Notes: generated by a model from the letters alone, not told the origin. A stretch of 64,000 nucleotides of DNA from Hysterangium stoloniferum (GCA_015178975.1 WHVD01000285.1:1-64000); one strand, 5' to 3'. Shown: positions 1 to 13,507, numbered from the stretch's first letter. Numbers and translations are program-made.

Positions 1-2457
1 TATCCGTGACTGACCTTTGTACAGACTAGACTATCTGGACGCAATTGACTTCAGAACGCTTGCAGTTTATACCTCGAAGAACTGACGATGTACTACTGAC
101 GAGATGTACTATTTTGTTTAGCCCAAGGAACCCCCTCATACCTCTTTTATCTGCTCTTTTTGCCTTTTTCCCGTTGTCTTTATCTTGTACTAAATAGCTT
201 GTGTATATTGTAAAAACAAGCCTGCGCTGGTTGCCCGACTTCCCTCTTGTGCCACCTTCAAGAGGTAGAATTGGGACGTCACAGAGTTTGTTTCTCGGTT
301 CCCTCGTGCGGCTAAATGGAAAAAAATACTCTCGTTGTAATGGCTACGGTTGGGGATTAATATAGATATATTTCCTCCCAATACGAACCAACAGAACACT
401 AGGTGTAACTTCAACTTGTGGCTGCCAATGGATTCACAAATTCAAACTGCCTTCTGACATAGAAACACTATCTCTCTCTGGACATTACAGTTATGTAACA
501 GTGACTGAACAGTTCATTATTGATGTCTGATGGTCGATTGAATCCTTTATAGCCTGTTGAATGTGTACGCACTAATATGTATTTCTGTATTGGTCCTTTG
601 AATGATCTCGGAGACTTACAGGGCACATTGTATTCAAAACACAATGTGGCCATCAACTAGATCCGAAATATAAATCTCTGGTCTGAGTCATGGTGATATT
701 CACAACCTTATGATTAAGATGAATTTCTTTGTCACTGCATAACGTCGCTGACATCGGTGCAATAACGCTACACCTATTGTTTGCTGTGAATGCCGGAAAT
801 AATTAAATCTGCCTGGGATACATGGCTAACGGTCCTCACTGTGATATGAATTTGACAAGTCTGCGTTGATTGATCACCTCTAAGAAAGAATGAGTGCTGA
901 TGCGCATAATACCTGCATTTCAGGGCAATTATGGACTTAGTTTGAGATGCCACACCTATGATTCATCCCCCGATCTATGATGACTACTAGAATTCTAGGT
1001 ACCGTAATAGGGATCCTCATTTGCAGTATTTGATCCATGCCAGTGGCATCATCACATTACAATAGTACCCAACCCGACGACATGATCAAAGCGTCTTCGG
1101 CCAAATTTCTCTAAAAATGACTACGCTTACTCAGCCCTTCGCTCTTATATTATTTGCATTCTCTGTTCCGTTGGATGCCATCGAGAATCCAACGACGATT
1201 CATATTGACAATTTCCTGCCTACATACCCATCCCTGCTACCACTCTTACATTTGCCGCATTATATGACCGGTGAACCCATTGGCAATCAGGAGCTGTGCT
1301 AGTAAATCATACCTAGAAGTGAACTTGCATATTGGTGGGTATTTGTGTGCAACCTTCGATAGCTATTCCATAGCTTGATGGTCTCACAAGGTATTCATGA
1401 CTAAATAAACGAGCTTATCGCAGGGGAATATGTTGAGATTGTTACGTCGATATTACCATTGTTGAAATTTGTATAGTTCAGCCGGAAAGTGGCTTGGGAA
1501 AAACGCCCCTCTGGCATTGTTCGTTCAAAGAATATTATTGTTGCCAACTCAATGTCGCAACCAACAAATATTTTTCGTCAGCAGACAATAGAAGATTTGT
1601 AAATTGTAATGGTAGGTCGAACGACGTACATGATAGGCTACCTCAATGAAAGCCACTCCGAGGATAGCGCGCCTAGAGAAATTCCTCAATATTCCTATTG
1701 GACAAGTGGTCTATCTGTTAAGCCACCGTTCCCGGCTGATGTATCTTGTGCGATCTGTCAATGTCATTCCGGATCCGATTTGTGGTTGTGTACTCTACGT
1801 GTGCGAACAAGGGCTGATAGAGCTTATCGTTGTCGGATATAGATGATAATAGGAACCATCTATTATCAAAGCAGGGCTGCTGTGTACCGAATTCCGCACC
1901 CATTTATTAATTCTCGACAAATTGACTCGGAGAAGCCTTCAATTTGCAGATAATGTAGTTTCGTGTGTATAGCATTCCCGTGGCTTTAAACTACAGTCTT
2001 CAGGTGTATGTAACCGCTTACCCTATCTGCGATCAATTAATATTTGTGAATGCTTTCTGTAATGAAAAATGATTGACAGAAAGGTGTAGAAGATATGACT
2101 GCCCAAACGGGGTCGCGGCTTCATGCACACCGTGACGTTTGCTGAAAAATAAACATATCCCAGGGTGAAGATCATGCCTCGTCTTCATGTGTAACTCTTT
2201 GAAAGCCACAATTTCGCCTATTCTTAGTTCCGACAGATCGCTTCGGATCTGACTTCTTACCCATCGCCTGCAAGCTGTCAGCGAAGATGACTCATATTTA
2301 TTGTGTGAGAGGCACTGCCAAGGACCAGCTGTTTCGAGGCATGAGGTATTGGTAGAATTTCACACACACATATATATATGAGAAAAAACGAACTGCAAAA
2401 TTTGTACAGGCCTCTACAAGCCCACCACGAGTCTTTGACTGTCTGACGGCCTGAGCT
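1..2457. other. No gene assigned; intergenic or decayed DNA
   Basis: No reading frame here shows a family I recognise. The best candidates are short plus-strand frames at 1117-1302 and 1609-1846. The second codes for a hydrophobic stretch (around LNIPIGQVVYLL and LIELIVVGY) that could be a remnant of a membrane protein, but no motif supports this. The sequence is AT-rich with scattered stops on both strands. I see no long repeat shared with the rest of the window. Confidence 0.4.
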
Positions 2458-4055
2458 ATGTCCAAAACGGCGCATCTAACCCTCGTTGAAGAAGAAACGT
2501 GGATGTGAGTACGCATGCACAGGAAAATTGAGCTAGAACCAATGACGTTACTTCTTCCCTACGTCTAAGTCAGCTGTATTACTATATCCAAGTTGGAGTG
2601 TTAGGTATGAAGCTGTACAACCAATCATAAAAAGGTATCTGATGTTTGCAGCGATGTTCTGCTATGACTACACCCTTACCTTCGGGTTGGAATTTGACTT
2701 GATATGGCAGAGAAAAGTCCCAATTTCAACCGTTCTTTATTTTATGGCTCGTTATCTCCCACTTGGAGAGCTTCTCTTCCAGGTGGCAGCAACTTCCGCT
2801 ACTCCAAGGTATCATTCTATCTTACACCACCAAGGAAATTTATTTAGGCTCACAACTTGCAGTTGGTAGAATTTCAAGTTACAACAATAATATTTTTGTT
2901 CACCCACAGTTGTTTTTCAGCTGTGATTTCACCTATCAAAGCATGGCTGTTTTAGGGTTGCTTGGGCGAGCCGCAGTGACAGGTAATTTTCTCATTCGAA
3001 GTAATTTCTGTTTAACTTATTGTTATTAACAATGGTAAAGCAATTTTGGTTCTAAGAACATATGCTCTGTACAGCTGCAACAAAATGGTTTTTATATTTT
3101 TGGGTATTCTTGGGACTGCTGTAGTAGTTGTTGATGGTGTAAGGATTGACACCTTTCTCCAACGGATCGCATTATTTAACATTCTCAAGTTTCAAATCCG
3201 TTCATATACTTGTGCCAAGGCTGCGGATAGTAGTTCCGAGTGCGTAACCTCTCACAACTCCAGTCCAGTCTATTAAATGCGACAACAGATGTGGGAGCTA
3301 CACCTTCATCATTTGATTGCAATCTGGGCTAATGTACCTTTGTAGGGGGTTGGATTAACTCTCTAACTAGATTAGTCTTCGAAACAGCCGTCATATGCCT
3401 CAGCGGTTTTCAAATCCTGAAAACCTACAAATTCTGCAAACCATTAGGTGCCCGAGATAACAGCTTGACTGTTCTCATTTTCAAAAGTGGTAAGTACTGT
3501 TACATAATTACTATTCTACTTAACAAACATGTACACTGACCATCCCACACGGCTCTCAGGAATGATTTACTACTTGTAGTTGACTTCATCCTGATGTTGT
3601 AACATTTCTGACACCGATATAGAGCAATACTTACATCAGAAATATTGAATATCGTGTATTCAGTTGTGAGTTTTCTCAACATTCACTTTAATCGCCGCTA
3701 CAATCATTTGATTTCTCCAGGTTCCATATGTAGGTGGGAAGGCGTCTCTGGGGAACTGTTTTCTGATGGCAACACTTAGCTTCGAGATGTATGGGCCGGA
3801 CTTACTCTTCCGTGAGGTGTCGCTTTGCTGGCAAAGTCTCAAAACCTAATCTTAAATAGTCTGGCAGCAGTTTTAATTTCCAGATTCCTCCTGGATATTC
3901 GCCACATGAACAAATATCCCAATGGCCAAAGCACTGATTATATCTTAACCACAATTTGGTCCGTTGCTAGCGATCATGGAGCGATCTATACAAATTTTGG
4001 CCCATCGCTAAACTATCCCACCGGAAGGGAGGTGAGAAGCCATAGTGAGCCTTGA
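2458..4055 (+). CDS. DUF6533-family multi-pass membrane protein
   Basis: The protein belongs to the DUF6533 group, common integral membrane proteins of basidiomycetes with about seven helices and no settled biochemical role. It starts MSKTAHLTLVEEETW at 2458, which joins across an intron (GTGAGT...CTAG) to a segment ending QLYYYIQVGVL. After another intron follows the family signature AMFCYDYTLTFGLEFDLIW and then ARYLPLGELLFQVAAT. Later segments include AILVLRTYALYS, TRLVFETAVICL, MIYYLAILTSEILNIV and LISRFLLDIRHMN, each a hydrophobic helix or the typical turn after one. I count about seven or eight exons. Joining at GT/AG keeps the frame in most places; the junction near 3805-3840, before the last exon, is unclear and could mark a sequencing or coding lesion. 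The stop is a TGA at 4053-4055. The family is secure from motifs; the exact exon ends are less so. Confidence 0.75.
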
Positions 4056-5200
4056 CGTGGTCTGGGGTTACTTTATTCCGAGGGTAATGAATGCAGATTC
4101 TCCTGTTCTATTGCAGGAAGTTGAGGCCGCAATGCATCATCTTAGTATAGGTTAATTTCTTTAATATTCTTATTTCTCGCTTTCCAGTCTGTTGTAAGTT
4201 AGTAGTGATGTACCCTTGTTGTACGTTTAAAGAAAACGTGGACGTTCACTTTCGCTTAAGAGTCGAAATCAAGAAAGACCGATCCTATGCTGCCAGTGTT
4301 TTGGCAGCATAAATACGTAAACCTGGCTTGTCTTCCGTTAAAATTAGACGCTAGAATTCATTGAGGTATTAAGGCTTTAATTTAACAATGTATAGTACAA
4401 CCTATTGAAATCATGTCAAGTAATTTCTTAAACGTGGGACGTCTGTTTATTGTCTCCCCCCCGGTCCCATAAACGGAACTGTTGGAGACATTGATGGCTA
4501 GTCCTTTGATAAATGGCTGGCGTCATTGGGAATCAGACAATGCTCGTTGACAAACTTTATTTTATTTTGTGGAGCTTGAGAAGGTCCAAGGAGCCATACC
4601 ACTCGCTTCACCCCAGCTACGTTTTAACTGGCTTGTACCAGTCACGTGTAGAGTACAAGGCCCAGTTAGAGATGTTTCACTGCCTGTTGCAACATTTATC
4701 AGGAAAACCAATGAACCATTAGCCTCTAAAATAATTTTCTGATTTCTATACCTCCAATTGGTTACACCTTGACAATCTGTCAAGTCACATCAGGAAAATG
4801 TTTTCGGTACTTGATCTCCCTTATTGCACTTAATCATATTTAAGGTAAATAAGGTGAATAAGCCACCATTTCGCACTTGAAATGCACTTGAAACTTTTTA
4901 CTTCAAGTACAATTCATGTAATTTAAGGCAACATACCGATTTCAAGGGCTGCCAAGCTGGAGTAGGAAGAAAATGGCATATAATGTATATTTGATATGTA
5001 AGAGTGCTCAAGTACAGGTCTAAGGTAGAAGTTCAGGACTCATCAGCATGCATAAGGTATGTAAGTATATACATACAAAATGGTATGAAGGATGTTCACG
5101 CAGGTCTAGACCATGAAAACCAGACCAATCAAAATATCTACAGATGCACACAGTCAAAGACTGAGCATTGTCAAGGACATATATCATGTGCCTCCATCTT
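4056..5200. other. Intergenic stretch, nothing recognised
   Basis: Short open frames occur (for example 4513-4722) but none shows a domain, signal peptide or repeat I can name. The stretch is AT-rich with simple runs of A and T. Confidence 0.4.
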
Positions 5201-5234
5201 TTTTTTATTTAATACAGTTATATACCACATCACA

Positions 5235-5600
5235 TAACTAAGATACATGGCGGTTAGGGGAAAAAGAGCCCTAAAGGTAGGTAGAGAGGAGGGTGTGTCG
5301 GTGCTCCTCATAGAGGGGGCACTCAGAGAGGATGTGGAGGTGGGGCTGGATGTCCGCAGTGCTGCAGGGGTGGGAGGCGGAGAGGTCGGGGAGGAAACGG
5401 TGGTAATAGGTGCCATAGAAGCTGTGCCCGTGATCACCTGGATGATGCAGGGGTCTCCATAGGGTGGGGGGTTTATGAAGGGCAATGGCAGCTTGGCTGG
5501 TGTGGGGGAGGTGGCACCAGTCCTGATGCCAGAGTCTCAATGCATGGGACTTGGCATGTTTCAGGGCCCAGGAGATGGTGGAGTGGAGGATGGGGGGGGG
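5235..5600 (-). mobile_element. LINE (non-LTR retrotransposon) 3' fragment, RNase H end
   Basis: Read on the minus strand this gives the tail typical of fungal LINE polyproteins: a tryptophan-rich segment (RLWHQDWCHLPHTSQAAIAL), then a stretch ending HLHILSECPLYEEHRHTLL. That last pattern, H-L-x(4)-C-P-x-Y-x(3)-R, is the usual zinc-knuckle-like end after the RNase H domain of Tad/L1-type elements. One cysteine of the first pair is replaced (DLSASHPCSTA), so the copy is decayed. No reverse transcriptase is present. The fragment lies beside a run of G at about 5590-5602. It could be the 5'-truncated copy that LINEs usually leave. Confidence 0.6.
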
Positions 5601-5789
5601 GGAGGTTAACGGCTTCTTTCACAAGGGAGTCTGTCTGCCTCTTCATTTACATTAAATTTTCTTTTGTTCTTTGAAGGTAGCCAACGATCAAACACGACTA
5701 ACAACACATTGCGCTGATGCAGTATACAACCCTCCCAGGAAGAAATGCATTGATGCAGACCCAATCCACCAACGCCAAGTGCAAACCCA

Positions 5790-5905
5790 CTAAAACTCCC
5801 TGGTGGCTTTGTGGGATTTTAACTCACGATCTGAACAGGTGGTCGGCATAACGCGAGACCATGATTGACGACATATGCCACTTAGCTGTTGCACCCTCTC
5901 TTGTT
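5790..5905 (-). repeat. Possible tRNA-derived SINE-like remnant
   Basis: On the minus strand there is a tRNA-like layout: an A-box-like segment (AGTGGCATATGTC) followed after about 50 bases by a B-box-like segment (GAGTTAAAATCCCAC). The arms do not fold into a normal cloverleaf as far as I can pair them by eye, so this is not called a tRNA gene. It directly follows the LINE fragment, and LINE/SINE pairs are common, which makes a SINE the best guess. Confidence 0.3.
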
Positions 5906-6354
5906 TGATACACACCTGACATGTCTGAGAAGATGTATTATAAAGAAAGGAACGGATGGTAAAGACAAAGGATGCTTACCCTTCATTCATGATCATTGGT
6001 TTTTGGACTGCTCCTGTAGTTTTGAATATAAGCAAAAGGAATGAAGGGTTGACTCAAATGATACTCAGTTCATTTTTGTTCCTTGTTAGTTGGTTCCCCT
6101 GTAGTTTGAACAATAAGTGAAAGGAATGAACAGTCAACTCAAAAGATACTCGCCTTTTTTGAGCCATTTGGTGAGTTGCGAAGAACTACATGAGTAGGGA
6201 ATATTTTAACACAACGACTCCTCATCTCCAGTGCTTCAAGAACCATAGGTTGAGGAAACCCCATGCCAATCTATAATAAATAAGAAGCACACTATTAGAT
6301 AAACATAGCAATGGATAGGTTTTAGTACACGGCACCGGGAGTTCATTGAGGTGA

Positions 6355-6765
6355 CGAGGAGCAGCAGCTCAGTGCTAATCATATGAGTAATGAATTTAAG
6401 CAGACAGTCGAAGACTGTCAAGGGACAAGAGTGTACAGTATGAGGTCAGTGGAGCAGTGGCTCAGTGCTAGTCGTAGTAGTAATGAATTGAAGTGGACAG
6501 CCAACAACTGTCAAGGGAAAAGTGTGTCCAGCATGGATTTGGTGGTGTATCGGCTCGGTGCTAATGGTAGCAGTAACGAATTCAAGCGAACAGTCGAAGA
6601 CCGTAACTTTTATCCATTGATCCTCATCTATTCCATGTTATAGCGGTGCTAAATGTAGCAGTAATGAACTGAAGTGGACTGTCGAAGACTGTCAAGGGGT
6701 GTGTGTCCAGGATCGGGTTTGAAGAGCAGCAGCTCAGATTAATGAATTTTAGCGGACGATTACTC
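6355..6765 (+). repeat. Imperfect ~100-bp tandem repeat, about four units
   Basis: Units contain the phrase GTAGCAGTAATGAATT, then a GTCGAAGACTGTCAAGGG-like phrase, then a GTGTGTCCAG-like phrase. Copies start near 6360, 6460, 6560 and 6645, with a partial one near 6725. Where open, the plus frame reads a protein repeat of the form S-S-N-E-F/L-K-x-T-x-E-D-C-Q-G. The last units lose the frame. It may be a minisatellite or the decayed repeat section of a coding gene. Confidence 0.65.
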
Positions 6766-7859
6766 GATGGGCATAGGATGCAAAAAGTAGATGGAGGGGC
6801 CTACCCCAAGATAGACTGATAGAATCTGCATTACATGATGTGGACATTGCGAATGAATGTGAAGATTCAGCCAATGGCACAGCCAAAGAATGAAATGGGT
6901 ATGAGGCTACATGTATGGTATGTTAGGATCCGGGTTAGATGGTCTGAGACCTTCAGGTAAAGTTGGAGCTCCACTACATGGTAAGTAATCTCCGCTTTAA
7001 ATAATTTCTAATATCACCAAGTCCCACTTCATCACCATCATCAACTCCCATCCGGGGTTGGCCCTGTGCCATCATCCAGCACCATGCAGCTTACCATCTG
7101 ACTACCACAACGCCTAATACCAACCGTATTACAACCCCTCCTCGAAGTCCTCACCTCGTCCAAGTCATCACTCCTCCACCTCATCCAGCCGCGCTCCCAC
7201 ATCGTATGCATACTCTCTCTCCCCTTGTCAAATTTGCCAGCCACACATTCCCGATCCTCATCCACACCTCACACCTCAGCCACCGCCTGCCTCAGCACTA
7301 TTGATCTGGTCGATTGCTCACCGATATTCCATGCCTGGGTTGACAGCTTTAGCTCTAAAGCATACAATGAATGAGTGCCCGTGAGGCTTCTGTTTTGAAC
7401 ATACCATGACAATCCTTGTCACTGATCATTATATGACACAACCATCGAGTGCATTTCCATTGTTATTGGCATCCTCAAAATGGGACGATTTGCATGCACT
7501 AGTTGAGGTATGCCGCTTTTAGCCGGGTTGAGGGGTTGATTGACTGGAATTCACATGTATTTGACAGGATTATGTTGTTGATTACCAGCACTACTATAGG
7601 TATGTTTGGAGGTGGGAACCACATTGGTCTTCGAAGATATACAGAATGTGATAGCAGTGCAACATGAAACAACAGTGGGGATACAGTCTGTTCTGCTTGC
7701 TATTCATGACTTCGTCACTGACAAAAATTGTCCCAAGTGAACACAGCAACGAGCCATCTCAGCAGCCATTGTATTTCTGTTGTATAACATTTGTCATTTT
7801 CTTCTCAGTTCAGCATTAAATTTCTTCTTATAGAATTATCCATATACAATATAGCTTGT
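6766..7859. other. Gap between repeats; possible decayed coding DNA
   Basis: The plus strand around 7020-7380 has a long frame-like stretch of ordinary coding composition with a histidine-rich start, broken by stops. It may be the front part of the HEAT-repeat pseudogene downstream, but I cannot join the two. Nothing else is recognised. Confidence 0.3.
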
Positions 7860-8560
7860 GCACCTTACACGTGAATTGGCAGCAAGGGGCATTGTTGTTA
7901 GCATTTTTGAAACTGGGATATTAGGTCTGAACTTGATTGTTTTGACCTGGTGCAGAACATCATAATGGTTTGGAAATCTGGCTGACATTTGATCACAGCC
8001 GAATTTCGACCCGCCATTGTGCCCAACATTGTCATGCTTTTGAGAGACTCCAATGCAACTGTTCAATCAAATGGTGAATTACCACTGGTCAAACTTTCGG
8101 AACAAGGTACAGTGCCACATAATGGGACGGGATCCAAGTGACATCTGACCACAGTTGAGGTTCAGCCTGCCCTTTCGACCACAGCTGAATTTTGAACTGC
8201 AATTGTGGATACTATTCCTGAGATCACTACACTTTTGCATCACTGGGACAAATCCTTGCCCAGCTTCAACCCTTAGAGTGCATGAAGGAAAATTGGCTCT
8301 CTGAGTTGTACAGGTGGTCATTACTCTCCATGTGTTTCGTAAGTGTGCTGACTTAAGTTTCAGGGCAAATTTCGAACTGCCATTGCCATTCCTGACATTG
8401 TCATACTTTTGAAGGACACTGACGACTCCATTCAGCACAATGGAGTATTGGCACTGGTCAAGCTTTCAGAACGAGGTGGGATGTCTCTTAATGGGATTGG
8501 AATCCAGCTGACAATTGATCACAGCCAATTTCACAATATTTGACATGGTAGGTCTTTGAA
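7860..8560 (+). pseudogene. HEAT/ARM-repeat protein pseudogene
   Basis: On the plus strand two clear alpha-solenoid repeats remain: EFRPAIVPNIVMLLRDSN followed by ELPLVKLSEQ near 7990-8110, and KFRTAIAIPDIVILLKDTD followed by VLALVKLSERG near 8360-8475. This is the pattern of the many HEAT-repeat proteins in mushroom genomes (E-F-R-x-A-I-x(4)-I-P-x-I-V-x-L-L-K-D-S-D, then A-L-x-K-L-S-E-Q). Between and around these units there are several stop codons and frame changes, so the copy is not functional. The ~300-bp spacing suggests at least three units, the middle one badly worn (around 8150-8260). Confidence 0.65.
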
Positions 8561-9312
8561 AAATGCACACACAACATTATGAAACTTTCTGTTAATCCAA
8601 AAAGACCTGGCACCATTACCACTGGCGGCATCACTATTGGCATTGGTGCAGTTACCTAGTAGTACAATGGTTATTTAGGTTGAGTACACGAGCTTTGCGA
8701 CACCTTCGGTTTTTATATTCGTGCAATCCATCTACATTTAATTTGCCTTGTTAACTTACATAACAACGACTGTTAGAGTGATTGGTATTCTTTGATATAT
8801 ATGCAGACTAATCAAAAGAAACCAGCACCTAAAATATGTTATGATATTTCCGCCCTTCGTTGGAGGTCATCTTCACGTGCTTCTTTATGTAACGAGCTTT
8901 TGGAACGTGGCCGGCTGCTCATCTTATCTCGGGAAGTCTACGCATAAGATGATAAAGATCGTAATATTACGATTTGGTTGGGAGGTTAACCAAATTCACG
9001 CCGATTGACAGGACTGTAGCTAAGTCTATAACTTCAACAGAGACTTGTGGTAGCATGGGCCTAAATATATTCCAATCGTTATTTACATTAATTTCCAATC
9101 CACGTTATTTACATTGCTGACCAGTGTTGACACCATCATGATTGGGACCTGAGTTGTCGGCTCAATGGACTGTAGTTGATCTGTGTGGGCGTTACATGAT
9201 GACGTTGCTTTGCTGCCCGAATTCAGTTGTTGTCTGCACTGCAATTCCCTACGTCAAGAGACACGACGTCCATTGTCCTAATATCTTTATTGTTTGAGCT
9301 ATATTTATAGCC
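8561..9312. other. Intergenic region upstream of the 5-phosphatase gene
   Basis: AT-rich DNA without recognisable coding potential. It should hold the promoter of the gene starting at 9313; no sharp TATA or other element can be defended by eye. Confidence 0.4.
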
Positions 9313-12300
9313 ATGGAAAAACTTCAAGCTATAGTCAGCCTTTCTCTACGGGCCACAGAGTCCTGCACTGCAGCCGCCGAGGTACAGGAACTTACATTGG
9401 ATGGGTCGCTCAAGGATTCCAGGCGGATACTTGCCGTAATTACCCATATATACCCACAAAGTGGCAATGACGGTGAAACGACCCAGCGGAATGCAATAGA
9501 AGAAGGATGGTCAGTGTTCTGTGGTTTAATACAGATGACAATCATCAGTAATACGGTGTAGCCTGTTTCTCATGAAATACAAATCGTGGTCGTCACCCGA
9601 AATTTACCCTCAGCAACTATTTCCTATAGACTCTGATCTTGTAGCGTCACTAAAGCAGAGAAGCGGGTCTGATGATCCAGGTACTAAGTGATATCATTGT
9701 GTCTGTCAAATCTATTAAATAAAATATATCAATTCTCAGAGTTCGAACTCAGTCTTAAAGCACGAAGATTGTCTACCTTTCTCTTAAGCAAGGATATGAC
9801 CTCCTTATCCTCTGTCTTAGAGGAGACTCGTCGCTTAAAAAAGCAAGCTGGTGAGTAGCATCTACCGGCGATCGCTGGCAATTGGTTGATATTTCCCCTA
9901 GATCCATATTCAAGCTTGATCGCACCGACATCTCCAAAAACTCCATCCAGCCGTACAAATTTTCAGGCCTCGTTGGATCACGACAGTGAAGAAGAGGATG
10001 AGCTGGAGTATCATTGGAAGTGGTTACATTTTTATTTAAATCATCGATTTAGCCGTATCTGTGGGTCGTATTATTAATATGATATGTTAGAAAGTCACAT
10101 TGATCCTTCTCGCAGTATCGTTTGCCCTGCCAAAGCCACGAGGTTTGTTAGATTCACGGATTATATTTCTCGCTGTTTATTCATTCGTTGGGCTATAGAC
10201 ATACGTTACATTTCGAATGGTTATGATCTTTCGCCATCATCTGCTGGCCTTCCGGCTGATGAGGATGGTGATATTGAACTCATTCGAGACCATTGGGCTC
10301 ACCAACAGCTCATTGCGCGCAAAAATGAATACAGCACTCGTGAAAACTACCAGTCAGTATCCGATCCCTTATCCAAGCTCCTTGGAGGCTTAATTATCAT
10401 AGATTACGCATCGGCACCTTTAATGTAAATGGCAAAACGCCTTCTCAAAGCTTGGCATCTTGGATATGGAATGATCCGAAAATCATACAGACCGAAATAG
10501 TCGGACTATCCCCATCTACCCCTGGCAGTACCACTGAACACATTTACCCCCATACCGAACCAAATCCAATATCTGATGCCATGCCGCCGACTGCCGACTC
10601 ACCATTTTTGAAGCCGAACGCGCCAGTACTTTCAGCTGCGACTTCAGTGCATTCTCTTGATGATAATGAGAAATTACCCGATATACTTGTGCTGGGATTT
10701 CAAGAATTAGATCTTTCAGCAGAAGCTCTTCTGTATAGTACATCTACAGCCAAAGCCGATGTCTGGATTTCAGCTGTCTTTACCGCCTTAGGCAAGGCGG
10801 CGGATAATTACACGAAGGTAGGAGAGCTTGCGATAATTGAACCAGTCTGACGACATGCCGCATAGCTGCTATCGAAACAGTTGGTTGGTGTACTCATCCT
10901 TGTCATTGTCCGGAAAGACATCCAAGCTAGCATCAAGGAAGTTAGTGCCACCACAGCTGCAGTAGGAATCATGGGATTCATGGTAAGAAAATTATTTTCA
11001 TTATGTTCCATCTGTAACTTCCACCCCAGGGCAACAAGGGAGCCGCAGCTGTCCGACTCTGTCTGAATTCTACCGTTATTACATTCGTATGCTCACATCT
11101 AGCGGCGTTTGATGACCTTGTCGAGAAACGCAATAGTGATTTCAATGATCTTGCCCGGAAGTTAGAATTTCCTACCACATGGAGAGGAACACGGGGTATG
11201 AAAGTACTCAATGCCAATATATGGGAAACGGATATGCTGTTCTGGCTGGTGAGCATTCAAGCTTCGGATGTAGGGTTATGTTTTTCTGACATTTATATTC
11301 AGGGTGGTGAGGCTCCTGCTACTTATTATAACGTATGGTCACCGACTTACACTTATCACAGATCTTAATTATAGGATTGATCTCCCGGATCAGGAGATTC
11401 GGTCATTCCTAACAAACGAACCTCCTGAGTTAAATCTTCTGTTAAGATACGACCAGGTGACGAACGAAGAACCATCTCGGCCCGCTTTGATGGTTAATCT
11501 TGAACTTTCCAGCTTAAAACTGCTGCAGAGCATAAACGAGCTTTCGTTAATTTCACAGAACATGTCATCGACTTTGCGCCGTGGGTATCTATTGCTGCGT
11601 CTCTGTTGACTATTATAACCTTACCATTAGAACATATCGCTTTGGAGAGCCTGCAAAGGACAGCTTAGGATATGATGTGAAGTGAGTAACTGTGAACCTT
11701 ATCGGACATCTTTTAACTATCACAAAAGGCGAAAACCTGCTTGGACAGATCGTATACTCCACCTTTGTTCTGATGCCGGTTCAGTTTTCCAGAAGACATA
11801 TCGCAGTTGTACAACTATAACATTGAGTGATCATCGACCTGTTGTTGCCGACTTTGACATCTCGGTTGATACTTTTCTTTAATATCTTTTAATTTGAATT
11901 GACTATGAGTATTTCATAGGTTGATAATAACGATGAGAAGGTGTATTATCGAACAATGAAATCTATTTTCAATGACCTGGGCGAGCTGGAGGATTCGGAG
12001 AAACCTATAGTGGTGCTTGTAGATGGCCCAGAAGTTAACATTGGAGAAGTGTGGTAAGTCGATGGCTCTCCTGAAAACCTATTATTTATACCTTTAATAA
12101 TTTATCACTAGCTATGCTCGCTCGACAACGAGGTCATTTCGGGTGAAGAACGAAGGCGCAGTGCGTACTACTCAGCAAGATGATGATCTCTCCATAACAC
12201 CCTTTAGAATGCTTGCGCCTTTCGCTTCATACCATTGGAACCAGGCGGGTTGATCTGTGAGTCCCATACCTGTCAGTAGAAAATGGGAGTCCATGTCATT

Positions 12301-13507
12301 TGGCATCCAGGTAAAGAATGGATGCAGCTACAACCCACAAGCGTGAGCATGTTGTTTACAGCCTATCTATTGGTGTTCATACTTCTAAGATTAGGGTATT
12401 CTGTGTCCCGGAGAAACCATGTCAATTGAGTTATCGATCTACATTGACATGCGTTTTGCTTCATTTTTCAATCTCGGAAGCTATCGTCTCACCGACTACT
12501 TGGTCTTACACCTTGCGAAAGGAACAGACCATATAATCTCTGTTGTTGGGACATATCGTAGGACCAAGTATTGCCTGTATATCGCTGAGTTGATTGGCTA
12601 ATTCGCTTTCAGAGAGAACATGTTTTGCAAATAGTTTAGCATGGCTTGTGCGATCTCCGGGACCCATTCGATCCCACAGTGATGTTCCGCTGTTACCAGA
12701 AGCTAATACGTTAAGCGCTCCCCGCGAGTTTATGTTTCTTGTCGAATGGTTAATGACCAATGCTGTGGATGTTGTATGCGTCATCTCACTTGTTTCTATC
12801 CGTGAAACCTCATCAAATTTTTTCTAGCTCAACCTGTTTATTACACCTGCCGACCCAAACTTGGTTTTTATCATTCGCGAGGTACCTATCGTTGTATTTC
12901 TATCGATAAACATTTTGATGGAACGTAATGACGAATAGTATCTTGATACCCAAACTCTCGACTCCGGCAATGGCGTTGCATTCCCCGCGGATACAAATGC
13001 ACTAGATATCGCTCAAGCATATGGAGAAACACTCGTAGAATTCCTATGTTCCCTGACAGAGCCGGTTATACCATGGGCTATGCACCCACGCTGTGCTCTT
13101 GCTCGTGACCGAGAGCACGTATTTGAGGCACGCCTTATTACTTTGTAGTACACTTAAAAGACTGACCTTCTAAACATTAGATACTCGATGACATCCCTGG
13201 CTTCGCACGCAATGTAATGGTCTTTTCATGACATGCTTTCGTTTTTTCCGAGTCTGATATATCTTTCGTTATAGGTGTATGTTACGGTGACAGCATTTCT
13301 GCATTATGTCGTCTCGACAGGAGGAGCCGAAAGATCTACAGCCTTAGGTATGCGTACACCTTATCCTGCATTCATTTTCGGCTTACTTTCAGGATAGCGA
13401 GGGTTTTTGCGGATGTTCTCCTCCGAGATAACCCAAAAGCTCCACCAGGAATACCTGTTCTGACACCGCTACAGAAGCGGCAATTTGTGCTCTATTCGAT
13501 TATTTAG
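9313..13507 (+). CDS. Inositol polyphosphate 5-phosphatase, OCRL-like, with C-terminal ASH-RhoGAP-like region
   Basis: The enzyme removes the 5-phosphate from phosphoinositides such as PI(4,5)P2 on membranes. The start sits in a good context (GCCATGG) and gives MEKLQAIVSLSLRATES. An N-terminal region includes KSWSSPEIYPQQLFPIDSD and ELSLKARRLSTFLLSKDM. The catalytic domain follows with family motifs in order: IGTFNVNGKTP, PDILVLGFQELDL, MGNKGAAAVRL, FVCSHLAAF, LFWLGDLNYRIDL, RKPAWTDRIL and LSDHRPVVADF. After this comes an ASH-like segment (FRFIPLEPGGLIC, KEWMQLQPTSGILCPGET, HLAKGTDHIISVVGTY) and a RhoGAP-like end (FANSLAWLVRSPGPIR, EFMFLVEWLMTNAVDV, YGETLVEFLCSLTEPVIPW) to the stop TAG at 13505. 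About fifteen introns interrupt it. The region around 9520-9590 could not be joined with confidence. OCRL and fungal INP5-type proteins share this order of domains. Confidence 0.85.
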
